A stretch of DNA of 64,000 bases, taken from positions 434,001 to 498,000 of the forward strand of contig JAQFVV010006427.1 in NCBI GenBank assembly GCA_028023455.1, in the 5' to 3' direction. Source of the DNA: Epiperipatus broadwayi. Its lineage: Eukaryota > Onychophora > Udeonychophora > Euonychophora > Peripatidae. Below are positions 46,121 to 58,257 of this stretch, one piece after another. A program made the position numbers and the translations under genes. The number at the start of each line of letters is the position of its first letter. Position 1 is the stretch's first letter. The notes beneath the pieces are model-generated. The model had not been told where the DNA came from. It saw only the letters and a program-made list of their open reading frames with translations, and did not search any database.

Positions 46121-49100
46121 ATGCAACTTAAAATTGCAGGCATTAACATAAGGGGACTCAACTCTCTTAACTGCGTTCATGCTATTGAAAAATGGCTTGA
46201 CAAAATGAACATCCAAATTGTGTGCTTTTCAGAGACCAAGCTTCACTATCAGTCAGACCACAGAATCTCACAAATGATGCAACACTATGGCTACTTTCAG
46301 TACTCTTCTTCCAACTCTGCATCATCAGGAGTGGCATTCCTCATTAGCAAAAACCTTCCGTATAACAAACTCAGAACTCTACATTTAGACAAAGAATTAC
46401 TAGTATTAAACCTAACATTTGGGAATTATTCCCTCAACATAATTTACTCATACTTTAGAAATTCCCTGAACTCGGCACATCCTGCAATCAACAGAATTAA
46501 TGCTCTTCTTTCATCTAACACATCTCCAGCTATTTTCTTTGGTGACTTCAATATGAGTTACCAAAACTTCAACTCGATCTTTCTTCACCTACTCAACAGA
46601 GTCTTCTTGTGTGGAGAGGAGTTTTTCCCTCCCGATGCCTTCTCCTTCTACACATTGCACAGAAGATCTCTGATTGACCTGGTTTTATATACTCCAGACA
46701 TACACTTTGGCCTCAAAGCCCATCTTCAACTGGTGCCATTCTCTGACCACCTTGCCATGTTAATATCTCTTGAAATCAACACCACTATACCAGTCCAAAA
46801 CTGTCATGCTTGCACCATAAGAATGTTAAATAAAGCTGCCACTCCAGAGTTGATATTTTCAGAGGCATATATCTTACTCAACAAAATCAAAATACTCTCT
46901 CTTCCCCCCATCCAAGCTTGGTCTCTATTTGTTGGAGTCTTGAGCTCTCTTATTGACTCCTACACAAAGAAAACGAAAGGTCCCAATCGACTCATTAAGG
47001 ACCTTGAAAATATTAGTAACAAGTTGAATGCCCTCACATTCACAAACCCTAATGTACAAGAAATAATGGAACTAAAAAGTCAATACTACCATAAACAAAA
47101 AGTGCTTGCTCAATACGTGGCCACTAAAAGGTCAAAAGTCTTTATTGATAATCGTTATAATTGGACCCGCAGTTATATCAGGTGGGCTCTGGGGATGGTC
47201 AAAAGGTCCACTCCTACAATGTTAACAGTAGATCAGCACTGCTATAGCGGTTCCAAAATGCTCGACAAGATTCATAAACACTTTCGTTGCAAACTCCAAA
47301 GTACCAATTTCAAAATCGGAAGCATCTGGAAACAGTTGGTTGGAAGTCATGAACATAATATTACTGAACAACAAATAATCCAAAAATTACAGTCCTATCC
47401 CGAAAGCACACATCCTGTACTACATGGCATCCCAAGATTTGTGCTTCTCCACCTGAGTTACTTCACTGCACCCATAGTCCGGCAAATGATTGACCTGCTT
47501 GCTGGTGACTTCCTGAATATCCCAGACCTTTATCCTGTATTGCTAGTGCCATTTCTAAAAAAACAAATTAACCCTTCCAGCCTGTTGAACATAAGACCTA
47601 TATCAATGATTCCCCTTCTCATCAAAACAATAGAATCCATAGTTAAAGATCGTATTCAAAATCAGATTTACAATCACCATTTCCAAGTATCAATTTGCTC
47701 GCAAAGGCTCTTCCACCAGCGATGCAGTCCGGCACTTCCTGCTCCTGATTGAGCATGTCAGAATGCAAAGAAAATCAAAACCAATAGTAATTCAACTTGA
47801 CTTTTCCTCTGCCTTTGACACCGTCATCCTATCAACACTACTTCAAACCCTACATGACTATCAAGTGCCTGACGTTTTTATTTGCATAATAAGAAATCTT
47901 CTGCTCAACAGGTCAATATTCACGTCTCTTGATGGTAAGCTGTTAGCCGGCTTCAGACCACATTTATCCATCCCTCAGGGATCACCATTGGCTACACTGT
48001 GTTTTATCACATACATCAACCCCTTCCTCAAAGAAATTGAATCTAAGATTCCGGGGATATACATACCTGCCCTGAAACATCAGGTGCACCACATCACCTA
48101 TGTCGATGATGTATCAATCTTCCTTCCACACAAATATCACCTTCAGACTGCATTACAAATCATAGAGAAACATGCTAGAATTCTAAATTTTCAAATAAAT
48201 CACAGCAAGTCATCGATGTGGAAAATAAAGACAGGAGAAATCATTCCCTCAATTTTCACGGCTAAGCCACAACCCTTCTTAGGCTTTCCAATCTCCAAAT
48301 CCAGGCTCGCCATGGCCAAGAACATTCAAAACTTAGTTCTGGACAAAACAAGAAAAATTGTTGGCTCACTCTCAAAAATCTCTGTATCACTTCCTGGAAA
48401 GACTGCCCTTCTCAATATGTTAGTCTATCCTAGACTGAACTATTATTTCCCAATTGTCAAGCCTACTAAAACCAACGGGCAATAAACTCACTATGCTCAA
48501 AAGCTCTTTGGAATGGCAGGGTAGTGGACATCAGCATGGCCAAAGCCCAAAGGCCTAAGGAGCTCAATGGGTTGGGATTGCACTCTGTCTCCACCTGGTA
48601 CCTTCAAAAATCATTGCGAGTACTTTGCTCCATTTACCTTGAACCTTCCATCTTAAAACCGCACTCATTGGTTGATCCTACTGACACGCCTCCACCATTC
48701 ACTAGCAAGTGGATGACCGATATCTGGGTATATGCAAAAAACTCAATAGACCTAACACAACTCACTCTAGATGATAAAAAAACCTATTGGCAGACTTACA
48801 AAATCAAATATCCAAATGAGACCGTACTCCAGAATACACTTGGTATCAACAACAAATTACTAATTAGGAAGTTTAAGAACTGGTATCTCGAACCCAAATT
48901 TATAAACTTCCTCATCAAGCTAAATCTCTCTGCATTGCCTAGAAACCATTTCCTAGTCTGGAAAAAAGGCTACAGCAAACTAAACCCTCAATGCCAATTA
49001 TGCTCCACAGCGGATGAAACAATCCAGCACCTGTTGCATTCCTGCCCTTATCTTTATCCACTGTGGACTTTCATCAATGAAAGTGTTTCGCTAGACATCA

Positions 49101-49291
49101 GTGAAGTACTCTTCATTCAAAACGCAATCAAGACAGGAATTTTTGCCACCATAAGATTGTCCATTTTTCTGAACTTTGCTGTGTGGATTACCAGATGCAA
49201 TTACATCTTCAGACATGTACCTACCAATGTCTACAACACCTACATGAAGTTGCTTAATTTTAGGGCCAGAGACCAACTGTTGGCACCATGA
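46121..49291 (+). pseudogene. LINE ORF2: APE endonuclease, reverse transcriptase, zf-RVT
   Basis: This protein nicks DNA and reverse-transcribes the LINE RNA at the nick. From the ATG at 46121, the APE-type endonuclease shows GINIRGLN, FSETKL, GDFNM, SLIDLVL and SDH, so the expected catalytic Asn, Glu, Asp/Asn and Asp-His residues are all present. RT follows: NIRPISMIPLL, then a frameshift near 47700. Next come QLDFSSAFDTV (motif A), PQGSPLATL (motif B), YVDDVSIF (motif C, both Asp kept) and FLGFPISKS. A second break lies near 48482-48524. The last part has CQLCSTADETIQHLLHSCPY, a Cys-x2-Cys...His...Cys motif of the zf-RVT type. The full length of about 1050 residues is normal for the class. 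Two breaks disable it. Confidence 0.85.
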
Positions 49292-49461
49292 TGGCTATAC
49301 CAAGAAACCTGGAACAAGGTCACCCTACCAGATCAGTGAACACGCATCAATATCTGTCAAAGCTCAAGTGTTACATGACTCAACAGTGACACTGGTACAC
49401 TAGCATCAAGAATTTACATACATGTACAACTAGTTACAACTAGTTACTCTCAATAGTTTCT

Positions 49462-49493
49462 AATAAATATCTATTTTTTTTAAAAAAAAAAAA
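49462..49493 (+). terminator. LINE polyadenylation signal and poly-A tail
   Basis: AATAAA at 49462-49467 is followed 13 bp later by an A run that leads straight into the right target duplication. Confidence 0.75.
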
Positions 49494-49506
49494 CTTTTCA
49501 TTTGTT
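49492..49506. repeat. Right target-site duplication of the LINE
   Basis: Exact match to 41343-41357; its first A residues could equally belong to the tail. Confidence 0.8.
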
Positions 49507-50499
49507 AGAATTGGCTTACAATGCAGTCGCATGAAGGAAATTATACTTAGGAAATTCATTTTACTTACAATTGGCCCACAATGTGGACATCGTATTAAAC
49601 ATCTCAAATTCTTTTTTGTTAAAATATATATATATATAGAAATGTCTTTGTGTGTATATATTTCTTGGATAAAGTATTAAAAAATAAATTATTAGTGTCA
49701 TTTTTATATGGTACAGTTACATGCTAATATAGTTGCTTATATTTTCAAAATAAAATGAAAAAATATTGTTATTCTAAAACATACTAGTTGTATTAAATGT
49801 ATTTGAAAATTCTGGGCAATTAAATTTTAATCTAATCAGATAAAATATAAAAAAGGATGTCTTTTTATATATATATATATATATGCAGTATGTCAATTAT
49901 GCTCATTCTTAATTACAATAAGTCTGGAAAAAATCTGATTATCCACAAAAACATTTTTTTAAAAAAACAGTAGCATCTTTCTGAATACCCCAGTGCAATC
50001 TATAGTAATCAATGAATGCTAAGTTTGAGTATAAAAATCCCTATCTAGTGCCTACTCATCCAATATCCCCAAACTAGTTTTTAGTTTGTAGCCTTGATTA
50101 TTAAAGAATTTCTTATCTCAGAGCACTGCACTTAGATCATTGGATGCACAAATCTTCTAACTTCCATTGACTACTAGAGTTTGCACTGTGTGATGCTACT
50201 ATATGAAGAGAGATGCTACTGTTTTGATATATTGTGTAAACATAAAAAATAGTGGTCATGTGAGTGTTTAAATAACATTTTTAATGAAAATAAACATATA
50301 TTGCTTAAATGTATTCTAACCTTTACCTTAAAAAAACATGTTTTATTTTAGTTTTGTATTTGTATTTGATGTAATTTATCACTATTCTCAATCATCAAAA
50401 ATCCATTGCAGGATGAAGAACTTTTGAAACTCTATATAGCTTTTTTTACAACATATTACCAAACTTTTTTATTTATCATTTTGCCTTTTTTATGGGTTC
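49507..50499. other. AT-rich spacer, no feature seen
   Basis: (AT)n tracts lie at 49626-49639 and 49867-49883. No gene is seen. Confidence 0.6.
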
Positions 50500-51123
50500 T
50501 GTTGTGTTTGGTCCATATTACAGATTCAAACCAACAGTAACAAAAAAAATACAACCAACTGAAGTTTAATTAATATGATTTATTAGGATTAAATATATCT
50601 GCATAATATACAATATTAATGAATGTATTGCAATATATATAATCTCAATTAATACAGGGCCAGTCATGCCCAAAAGACTCAAATCACTTCCAGATGTATG
50701 TAACAGCCTGTCTCATGAGATTGTCCAATGACACTTCCAGCTGCACCAGACAGCTTGCCTTAAGTAGACTATGGTCTTAGCAGCTTCCAGTCCTATCATT
50801 GACATTCCTTACTTTACAGACCTATAGCATAATGGCTATAATGAAAACATTCAATGTTGGCAGTGATTTCAATGGAGAACATGTTCTGTCACTTGTGCAG
50901 ACAGACATTCTGTTATTATCTCCAAAAAGACTATTTATTGTCAGATCCCCAACCATACTGGAAGCAATTGGATTCATAGAGACTCATTGCCTATTGTACC
51001 ATGCTAACCAATGACTGTGTTATCTATGTTTACCCATTGATTAGTGGCAATGAATGCTCAATCTGATCAGGTAAGAAAGGAATCTGGACTAGTCTACTTC
51101 TGAAGGCAAGGTGAGATATGACA
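50500..51123 (-). repeat. 3' LTR of the K02A2.6-like element
   Basis: 624 bp, colinear with 53666-54264 but clearly diverged, with small indels, so the insertion is old. The 71-codon frame 50799-51014 on the plus strand is an accident within the LTR. Confidence 0.85.
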
Positions 51124-51135
51124 TTTCTTCCTCCT
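51124..51135 (-). promoter_or_regulatory. Polypurine tract of the K02A2.6-like element
   Basis: Minus strand AGGAGGAAGAAA lies immediately before TGTCATATC of the 3' LTR. This fixes the orientation. Confidence 0.75.
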
Positions 51136-51149
51136 GGCTAAAATCATCC

Positions 51150-51940
51150 TCAGAGTACATAATAATACAGATGTGCTGGACCATGTCTTGTTTGCTTTTT
51201 TGGTTCTTTTGGGTTGCAGCTGGCTTCATTTTGGTTGTCATCATCTTTGCTTGACATTCGTTTGGTTTGCTGCTGTCTTCAATTTGTATATGATTTAGTC
51301 TGTTTTAGGTGATGATGATGTTTGAAAATCAGCTGCTGTTTTTACTACTGCTGTGTAAAGTTTTTTTGTTATATCACCATCACTGAGATCCATTTTGTGG
51401 ATCCATTATACATACTGAATAGCACTTGAGAGCCTATTTGCATTTTTATATTGTCGTTTTATTTTTTCCATTGTTGGGATCAGCTTTCAGGACTGAAAAG
51501 TTGGTTCACAAATGTCTATTAAATAGCAGTTCTGCAGGGGTCTTTTCTGTTGCTGTACTTGGTGTGGAATACTGTGCTAGCAGCACTCTGGTAATCTGGG
51601 TATAACAACTTCCTGCATCCATATTTGTTATCAACTTTTTTGTCTCTTGAATTAGTCTTTCAATCTGGCCACTGCTTTCTGGATGAAATGGTGGGATGTA
51701 CCCTAGCTCAATTACATTATTGGTACAAAAGTTTTTGAATGCATTTGCTGTAAATACTGTGCTATTAGGTAGACCATGTATTGCAAATAGCCTCCTAAAA
51801 AGCTTCTATTGTTACTGTGGACTGAAATGATGAGACTTCAACTACTTCCAGCCACTTGGAATATGAGTCAACTATTATCAATAGCAATTTGTCTTTTCAT
51901 GGATCTGCATGTTCCACATGGGAGTCTAGACCAGGGTCTT
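51150..51940 (-). pseudogene. pol: Integrase remnant of the K02A2.6-like element
   Basis: Read on the minus strand from 51940, the core is recognisable through stops and one or more frame changes. A degenerate first block is followed by RRLFAIHGLPNSTVFTANAF. This is the region around the second catalytic Asp, normally SDNG and here changed. Then comes YIPPFHPESSGQIERLIQ, holding the catalytic Glu and the conserved HP-x-SNGQ-E-R motif. The C-terminal part trails into Lys/Gln-rich sequence before the polypurine tract. The motif wording is that of K02A2.6-type integrases. At least three stops make it a pseudogene. Confidence 0.7.
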
Positions 51941-52470
51941 TCAGGTTAGAGTCCAATGAATTGCTTTGCCATTTGCTGGCATGTTTTGATTCATTTTGCA
52001 CTGCCAGCAGTAGTGGACTTTAGACTCAATTTTAGTTCTCAGGGCCAGAGGTAGTGATCTGCACTGACAACCAATTGATTTTACCTCTTTATTTAATAGC
52101 AAATGAATTGGTTGTCCTAAATACAAATCCAGATCTTTATTGAGTACATCCAAGTAATTAGATTTTAATTTGCTTATTGTTGTGATATTGTTCAGCTTTG
52201 TCACTACAAGGCCTAAGTGGCTGAACCAGTCATAGCCTAATAAATTACTTTGATTACCTGATGTCACCACCAGTGATAAGCATATTGTCTTATTAGGCAT
52301 CATAATTTTAATTGTTGTTTGGCCAATCAGATTTATTTAATTGCCCTGATAGTCTGTTACTGACTTGGTGTTAGACTTATTATTTTTATTAATGATAACC
52401 CAGGTATTTTTTGAAATAATAGTCACTGCAGACCCTGTGTCCAGTTCCATTGTAACTGGCATATAATTAA
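51941..52470 (-). pseudogene. pol: Protease end and RT start fused to integrase zinc finger
   Basis: The minus-strand sequence near 52460-52440 reads MELDTGSAVTIIS, an aspartic protease active site (DTGS). The open frame 52303-51941 (120 codons) then carries SNLLGYDWFSHLGL, the end of the protease. It continues with VLNKDLDLYLGQPIHLLL and LPLALRTKIESKV, the segment just before the RT fingers. It jumps directly to HYCWQCKMNQNMPA, part of the integrase HHCC region. The join lies within about 15 codons of LRTKIESKV. All of RT and RNase H is therefore missing in frame, so the deletion itself did not break the reading frame here. Confidence 0.75.
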
Positions 52471-53298
52471 TCATAATCCTGAGTTTAAATCCAGACTGAT
52501 TGTCTTTTTATCTGATCTATATAGACAACTTGTTTATTTTTCTTATTATTGTCTTTGTTATTTTTTGGAATGGAGTTTTCCATTTTCATATTGACTATTT
52601 GTCTCTTCATTTTCAGGCAAGCAGCTCTTATATGCCTGAATCACTTGCAAAATGTACACACAGTATAGCAGTGTGGGCACTCATTGATGCTGAATTATCT
52701 GAGATGAGTGGGTAATTGACTGACACAGTGTTTTGCTCGATTTTTTGTGCATCTTAATTAAATTATTTTAATGACTTTGCTTGACTAGCTATAGATTCTG
52801 CTAATATTTCTTGGGAAGCTGATTAAAACAGAAATCTGGCATTGTTAAGAAGTCTGGCATTGTTACTAGTTTTCTTAAGATGTTATCATTTATCTTGCAA
52901 ATAGAATGATAATGAAGTGCTTCATTCAGGAAATCTTTGAAATCACACTTTAATGCTAATGTCTGGATTTACATTGTGACTTTTCTCACTTTTCCCCCTG
53001 CTCTTAGATGCAGAGTTGAAATAATATCTTTGCATTATTATCAGAAATTTTGGAGAAAATAATCTGTATCACTAATGTTTTGTCAACATTTAGGTTAGAT
53101 GCTTTTTCTGATGTCAGTTGTGTTTTCAGGATCTCGTATGTCCAAGATTCTATTATCATCATTAATATGGCCAATTTTTATTTTAGACTTCTTGATCTGG
53201 TTAGCCTGTAGGTAAAAAATTAATCACTTTTTGTAGCTTGACCAGTCCTCAAAATAGATTGTATCAAAAGCTTCTATGGAGCCAGCAAAATTAGCCAT
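52471..53298 (-). pseudogene. gag: Gag remnant of the K02A2.6-like element
   Basis: The minus-strand ATG at 53298-53296 starts MANFAGSIEAFD followed by a DWSSYK segment. This is the start seen in K02A2.6-type Gag proteins (a phenylalanine-rich N-terminus, then W-x-x-Y). A TGA or TAG appears every few dozen codons from there, so only pieces can be read. A Cys/His-containing stretch near 52690-52620 may be the zinc knuckle region but is too broken to confirm. Confidence 0.55.
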
Positions 53299-53665
53299 TT
53301 TAAATTTTCTCTATATATGTCATGAGAGAAACAATTGTGACTTACCATTTGAATATTCATTTGATGATTACTATTTTTTACTGACCAATAATAATAGTGA
53401 TAAAACCAAAAATCCACTAGGGAAAACTTCTGTTACTATAGTATGAGTAACACTGTTACGATTGGTTTAAGAGTTCAATTGACACACCTATAACATCTGC
53501 AGTCTATTTTTTTCCTAACTGCCAAATCTGATTTTTATTCAGGCAGGATAATGATTTTAATAATTACTATATTGTAAATATGATGAATGTCTTTAACTGC
53601 ATACTCATGTATTTACTTCATTTTTCCAGTCATCACACATTTCTTTTGTCAGACTGTGCAAATTC
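53299..53665 (-). other. Leader of the K02A2.6-like element
   Basis: 367 bp between the 5' LTR and gag. I could not recognise a tRNA primer site next to the LTR. Confidence 0.5.
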
Positions 53666-54264
53666 TGTTGTGTTTGGTCTGAATTGCAAACTCAAACCAA
53701 CAGTAACAAAATTAATATAATTTTTTAGGATTAAATATATTTACATAATATACAATATCAATGAATATATTGTCAAGTACATAATTTCAATAGTACAGGG
53801 CTGGTCGTGCCCAAAAAATTCAATTTACTTCCAGTTTTGCATATAATAGCCTGCCTTGTGAGTTGTTCCGATGATTCTTCTGGCTGTACCAGACAGCTTG
53901 CCTCAAGTTGGCTCTGATATTAGCAGCTTCCCACCCTACCATGGTCTTGCCTCACTGCTTAGATTTATACCATAATGGCTATAGTGAAAAAAGTCTTAGC
54001 AGTGGTTCAATGGATAAAGTGTACCATCACTTAGGTTAGACAAATGTTCTTATCTCCAGAAAAGTTGACTATTTAATGTCAATTTCCCAACTTTAGTGGA
54101 AACAGTCAGATTCAGAGAGCATCACTGCTTATTGGCCCATACTAACCAATGGCTGTGTTTTATCTATGTTTACCCATTAGTTAGTGGCAATGAATGCTCT
54201 ATCCAATTAGATAAAGGAAGGAATCTGGACTAGTCCATTTCTGAAGGCAAGTTAAGATATGACA
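53666..54264 (-). repeat. 5' LTR of the K02A2.6-like element
   Basis: 599 bp; the counterpart of 50500-51123 with several deletions. Confidence 0.85.
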
Positions 54265-56439
54265 GGCTGTATCTAGATCTTTTATCATCTAATAAAATTC
54301 AATTTATGATTTCAGGTCTATTTTTATCTGTTCTTTGTAATATGCCTAGACCAATTTCATTTTAATCTTTTCTTTTAATGATGTCAAAAATAATTATTTG
54401 TTTTCTGACTCACATGGTTCAGACTTATTTCTTTCTTTCTACTTTTAATTTATAGCTTGACTACTTTGTTGAATCACCTGAAATATCGGTATTGTTCTTG
54501 TGTAAAATGTCTAAACATTGGATCCATATGTAAGAACTAATAAAACATATCTATTAAATAATTTTTCTTTTTAAACTTATAGGCATATTTTTTTTAATAT
54601 TAAATTATTTCAACCAAAAGCATATAATACAAGTTTAGTTTTATGTCTAATTTCATCTATTATGTTTTCATCTGCCATTTATAATGTGGCAAAAGTATTT
54701 GTAGATGTTAAGTTGTTTTTATAGAATTAATAATCATGATTTTTTTTCCTGTGAAAATCCATTGAATATTACTTTAGTCTTAATTTTTTAATTTAATCTG
54801 TTGACTTGCAACATTTTCTGAAGCTCTGAATTATTATTTGGTAAAACGACCATTATTTGTAAATCTAGATTATTTCAATAAAATCTACATATTTTCCTTA
54901 TTTATCTACAAAATACTTATGATAAAATAGCTATAAAAGGTTTTGAAAATAAGGTATTACCCTGTTGATTCACTTTAATTTTTGGTCACAAAAAAATTTA
55001 ATTATTGCTATAGCATTATGAGACATTTTTTAAAGAATATGATAGTCTAAAACTTTAACCATTAACCATTGCACAAATGCTTATAGAACTAAATGTCTTT
55101 TCATAACCTGTACATCCAAAGCTTAATGGCAATTAATACTCATTGGTCTTTTTATGACTTTTACCAATACTTAAAAATGAATACTAAAAACACTTTTAAA
55201 TCCAACTTGTTTTTTAATTGCTATGAAACCAAAATTTTCTAAAAATAATTAAAAATCTAATTACTAAAATTTACACAGGATACTTTTTTCATTTAACTAT
55301 TATTTTTTGTTGTTATTGTTTATTTTTTAGAAGATCTGATAAGGTATTAAAAATAGAACATAAAAGAGGAGTGCGTATAAGCAAGTATTCATTATTTACT
55401 ATGAATTAACTATGTGGCCTTCATTTTGTGCAATTAAATGCTCTTCAAGAAAAAAAAAATCCATTATTAAGTGTTCATCTTTAACAATCATTGTGCAGCA
55501 TGTAGAAACAATAAACAGAATATATTTTCATCAAAATACTAACAATTGCAGTAATAAACTTGTTTCAACTTACGATGAAAATAAGAAAGAGTATTCTAAT
55601 ATAATTTTAATATATAAAGGATTGTCTTCAATAAAGAAGAAAAAAAAGGAAGGACCTTCTTTTAAACAAATTAATTTGTAAATTTAAATTCATTATGACT
55701 GTCAAGCTTGAAGGAGGTTAGAATTTTCAAAATTATTTTAAATAATTTTTAAATGAAGTCATCTAACTGAAAAAATTAAATAAAATTCAAAAAGTAAATT
55801 AATTATAAATAAAAAAATATGTAGATTTAATATAAAAAAAACTATTTCATATATTATTGATTATAAATTGTGAAGTTCATAGTTTATTTATAAAATAAAA
55901 CAGAAAGAGGAGAAAAACAAATATCCCATTTCATCAAGCATATACACATATATATACAGACGTATTATACACATACCGAAGTGAAAATTAAAATAATAAA
56001 ACTAAACTATTATTAATATTATATTTGTACTAAAATAATAGTACTTGCTTCTTTAATATATATAATATGGTGTAAAAAAGCATCTCTCTGCTACTGTGCC
56101 ATTATTAGACTAATCAAAGACTATCAAATGTAATTACATTAAAATCTCTATTCCAAACATATTTTGAATTTTTTTTACTGATGAAAACCTAAGATTTCAA
56201 GTCAGAATCAATGTAGTTTCTGGATTTTGCTCAGATCAATATTACAAGAAAATCAACTTTAGTTCAAAAGTTTACATTTTTAAATTTCAAGTTTTTATCT
56301 TGATAGTAAACAGGAGATTAAGATGAGTTCTAAATCCATTATGGCATTGGTCTAAGTTTATATCCCAAGTTCTCATTGATAAAGGAAAAATTTGGGAATG
56401 GAGATTTCTGATAATCATAAATTACTAAAGTTTACTAAA
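54265..56439. other. AT-rich spacer, no gene supported
   Basis: The 89-codon frame 55412-55681 (plus) is Lys/Ser/Ile-rich and ends in a poly-Lys run; I see no motif and do not call it a gene. Confidence 0.55.
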
Positions 56440-57036
56440 CACAGCATGATAAAACAAAGAATTTCACTATAAACTCATAAGCACTCCTTTAACACTTTAA
56501 GTAAACAATTTTATTTATTATAACAGTTTCAACTGTATTCGCAGTCTTCTTCAGATCTACAGCATAAAAAATTAGACAAATATTATATCAATACAACCAA
56601 AATTCTTATTCTTCATATTTTCATATAAAATTATAATGAAGCAAAATAATATAAAGCAAAAACAACTCAATCCAAAAACTTTTCAAACAAAATTTTTTTT
56701 CAAATCTTTTAAAAACCCAAAACATAAAAACTAAACTATAAAAAATTAATAATAATAAAAAATAATAAATTAATAACAAAAAAAAATAATAATAAAAATA
56801 TAAAAATTTCTTTAAAATTATTTTTAAATTATTTTCTAAAATTACAAGAATGTATTAAAACAATTCAAATTTTACCATCAAACCATTAAAAACAAAACCC
56901 TTAAAACTCATTAAAACATTAACCTAAAAATTAATACCAAAAATTATTATTTTTAACATAATTAATTACATAAATAAAACCAAAACCCAAAAACCCAAAA
57001 TCAAAAATTTTAAAATTAAAATTAAAAAATAAAACT
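56440..57036 (-). mobile_element. 3' remnant of a Penelope-like element
   Basis: It carries a hammerhead-like core motif (56526-56554) with the same arrangement as the one inside the Penelope-like fragment at 35612-36471. From 56657 to 57036 the plus strand has only two G residues, so the minus strand is almost free of C, unlike the surrounding spacer. No coding end is recognised. The left limit is a guess. Confidence 0.4.
56526..56554 (-). ncRNA. Second hammerhead-like core motif
   Basis: Minus strand reads CTGAAGA, A, GACTG, loop CGAATA, CAGTT, GAAAC. CUGANGA and GAAA flank a five-pair stem that includes a G-U pair. As at 35701-35728, an extra A precedes the stem. Stems I and III are not clear. 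Confidence 0.4.
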
Positions 57037-58178
57037 GCTATTATTTACTTAATATATCTTATTATTGCTGTGTAAAAAGTATACACCATATTCTGATATC
57101 TAATTATTAGCAATGGAGGAGGGGATAAATAAAAAATAGAAATATATAAATTTAATTATAATATTAATTATCTTTAGTTCACATTAATTTGTGTGTGCTT
57201 TTCACGAATGTTCTAGATTATATATATTTCTGAATTTGAATAAAATAGCATGATTGCATGATGTAAAAGAAATAAAATCTGTAACATAAATATGTTATGA
57301 AGCCCTGTGGATTGAAATCATCATAAAGGTACTGTCATTACAATATATATATATATACAAGCAAAATGTATTTATAAATCATATTTTTCAGAAATAATCA
57401 CATTTAATAAAATAAAAGTAAAATACTGCCGTTTTGACAAAATAACATTTGCCATCAATTGGATATATATATATTACATCCGTTATTTGTCATAAAAATA
57501 GTTATCAAAAAATTTAATATTTTTTTATAATTACAGAAACAAAAGTTAAAATAATCTTTGAATATTTTTTTTAGCCAAGAAATCTGTCAATGACTTTTCT
57601 ACAAAAATAAAGTGAAGAATAAGACAATACTCAACTTACTCTAGATAGCATAGTTAAGAATTTCTAAGTAACTTATTTACCAATTAGTAAGTGTATTTTT
57701 ATCTATACATTAACTATATAAAAAATATGAAGCCTCCTTAGATCCAGAATGAATTCCGAGTTTCATTCAATCTGAATTTTACCGTTTATTATAGGCTTGA
57801 CAAAAAATGATGTATTTAATAATATGTCATGATGATTCTCATAATTAATTTTTAATCTATTGAAAGTGGTTATAAGATAAACTGAAAGCAAATGCTTTAC
57901 TATATTTATTAAATACTACATAAAACACACTCTTAGTTCAGAATGATTGAGTCTGGTTATTTATATATAAATTTAAGTAGAGAAGAAGATGTTCCATCTT
58001 TTTCTTATATTTCTGGCCCATGTTTTTGAATTGAGAGGTCCATGTGCAGTTATTATTGCATCTGATTGGCTGTGACATAAGCATTTTTAAGGTGTATTGA
58101 TCAAAAGTTTCAGCCTTTCACGTTATTATACAATTAAAAGGAAAAAGATTTTTTATTATAATTGATGAGAAACTTTGC
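57037..58178. other. AT-rich spacer, no feature seen
   Basis: Several short (AT)n tracts (57342-57357, 57464-57474). No gene. Confidence 0.6.
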
Positions 58179-58257
58179 GGCTAGCATAGTTTCCTTCGAA
58201 GCAGCCAGCCTGGGTTTCACTTTTCCGTCAATGCTTTGACATATATAAAAAAAAAAA
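58179..58257 (+). mobile_element. Second tRNA-Gly-derived SINE copy, 5'-truncated
   Basis: It starts in the D arm (GGCTAGCATAG), continues through an anticodon loop changed from CTTCCAA to CTTCGAA, keeps a B-box-like GGGTTTCAC, and ends TCAATGCTTTGACATATA plus an A run. The non-tRNA tail matches the copy at 17554-17660, which shows they are one family rather than two tRNA pseudogenes. A weak 6-bp repeat CTTTGC lies on each side (58173-58178 and 58259-58264). Confidence 0.65.

Larger units (their letters stand above)
41358..49491 (+). mobile_element. 8.1-kb APE-type LINE (non-LTR retrotransposon)
   Basis: The element is bounded by a 15-bp exact direct repeat. It ends with AATAAA (49462) and an A run (49480-49493). 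It holds a zinc-knuckle ORF1 (44260-46083) and an endonuclease/RT ORF2 (46121-49291) ending in a zf-RVT-type Cys/His motif, which suggests a Tx1/L1-like or related clade. The 2.9 kb before ORF1 is unusually long and contains an open frame of 201 codons and an unexplained protein-like stretch, so an older insertion may be nested inside. Frameshifts in both ORFs show it is dead. Confidence 0.85.
50500..54264 (-). mobile_element. K02A2.6/Mag-like Gypsy element, RT and RNase H deleted
   Basis: Direct repeats 50500-51123 and 53666-54264 are LTRs that begin TGTCATATC and end AACACAACA on the minus strand. Gag, protease and integrase remnants lie between them in that orientation, and a polypurine tract abuts the 3' LTR. 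The interior is only 2542 bp because RT and RNase H are missing. No matching target duplication is visible (GGTTC against GGCTG), so the flanks have changed or the ends recombined. It is unrelated to elements 1 and 2. Confidence 0.85.

Noticed and set aside
55412-55681. An 89-codon ATG frame with a poly-Lys end
   Set aside because: Low-complexity and no recognisable motif. It ends in an A run typical of random AT-rich DNA.
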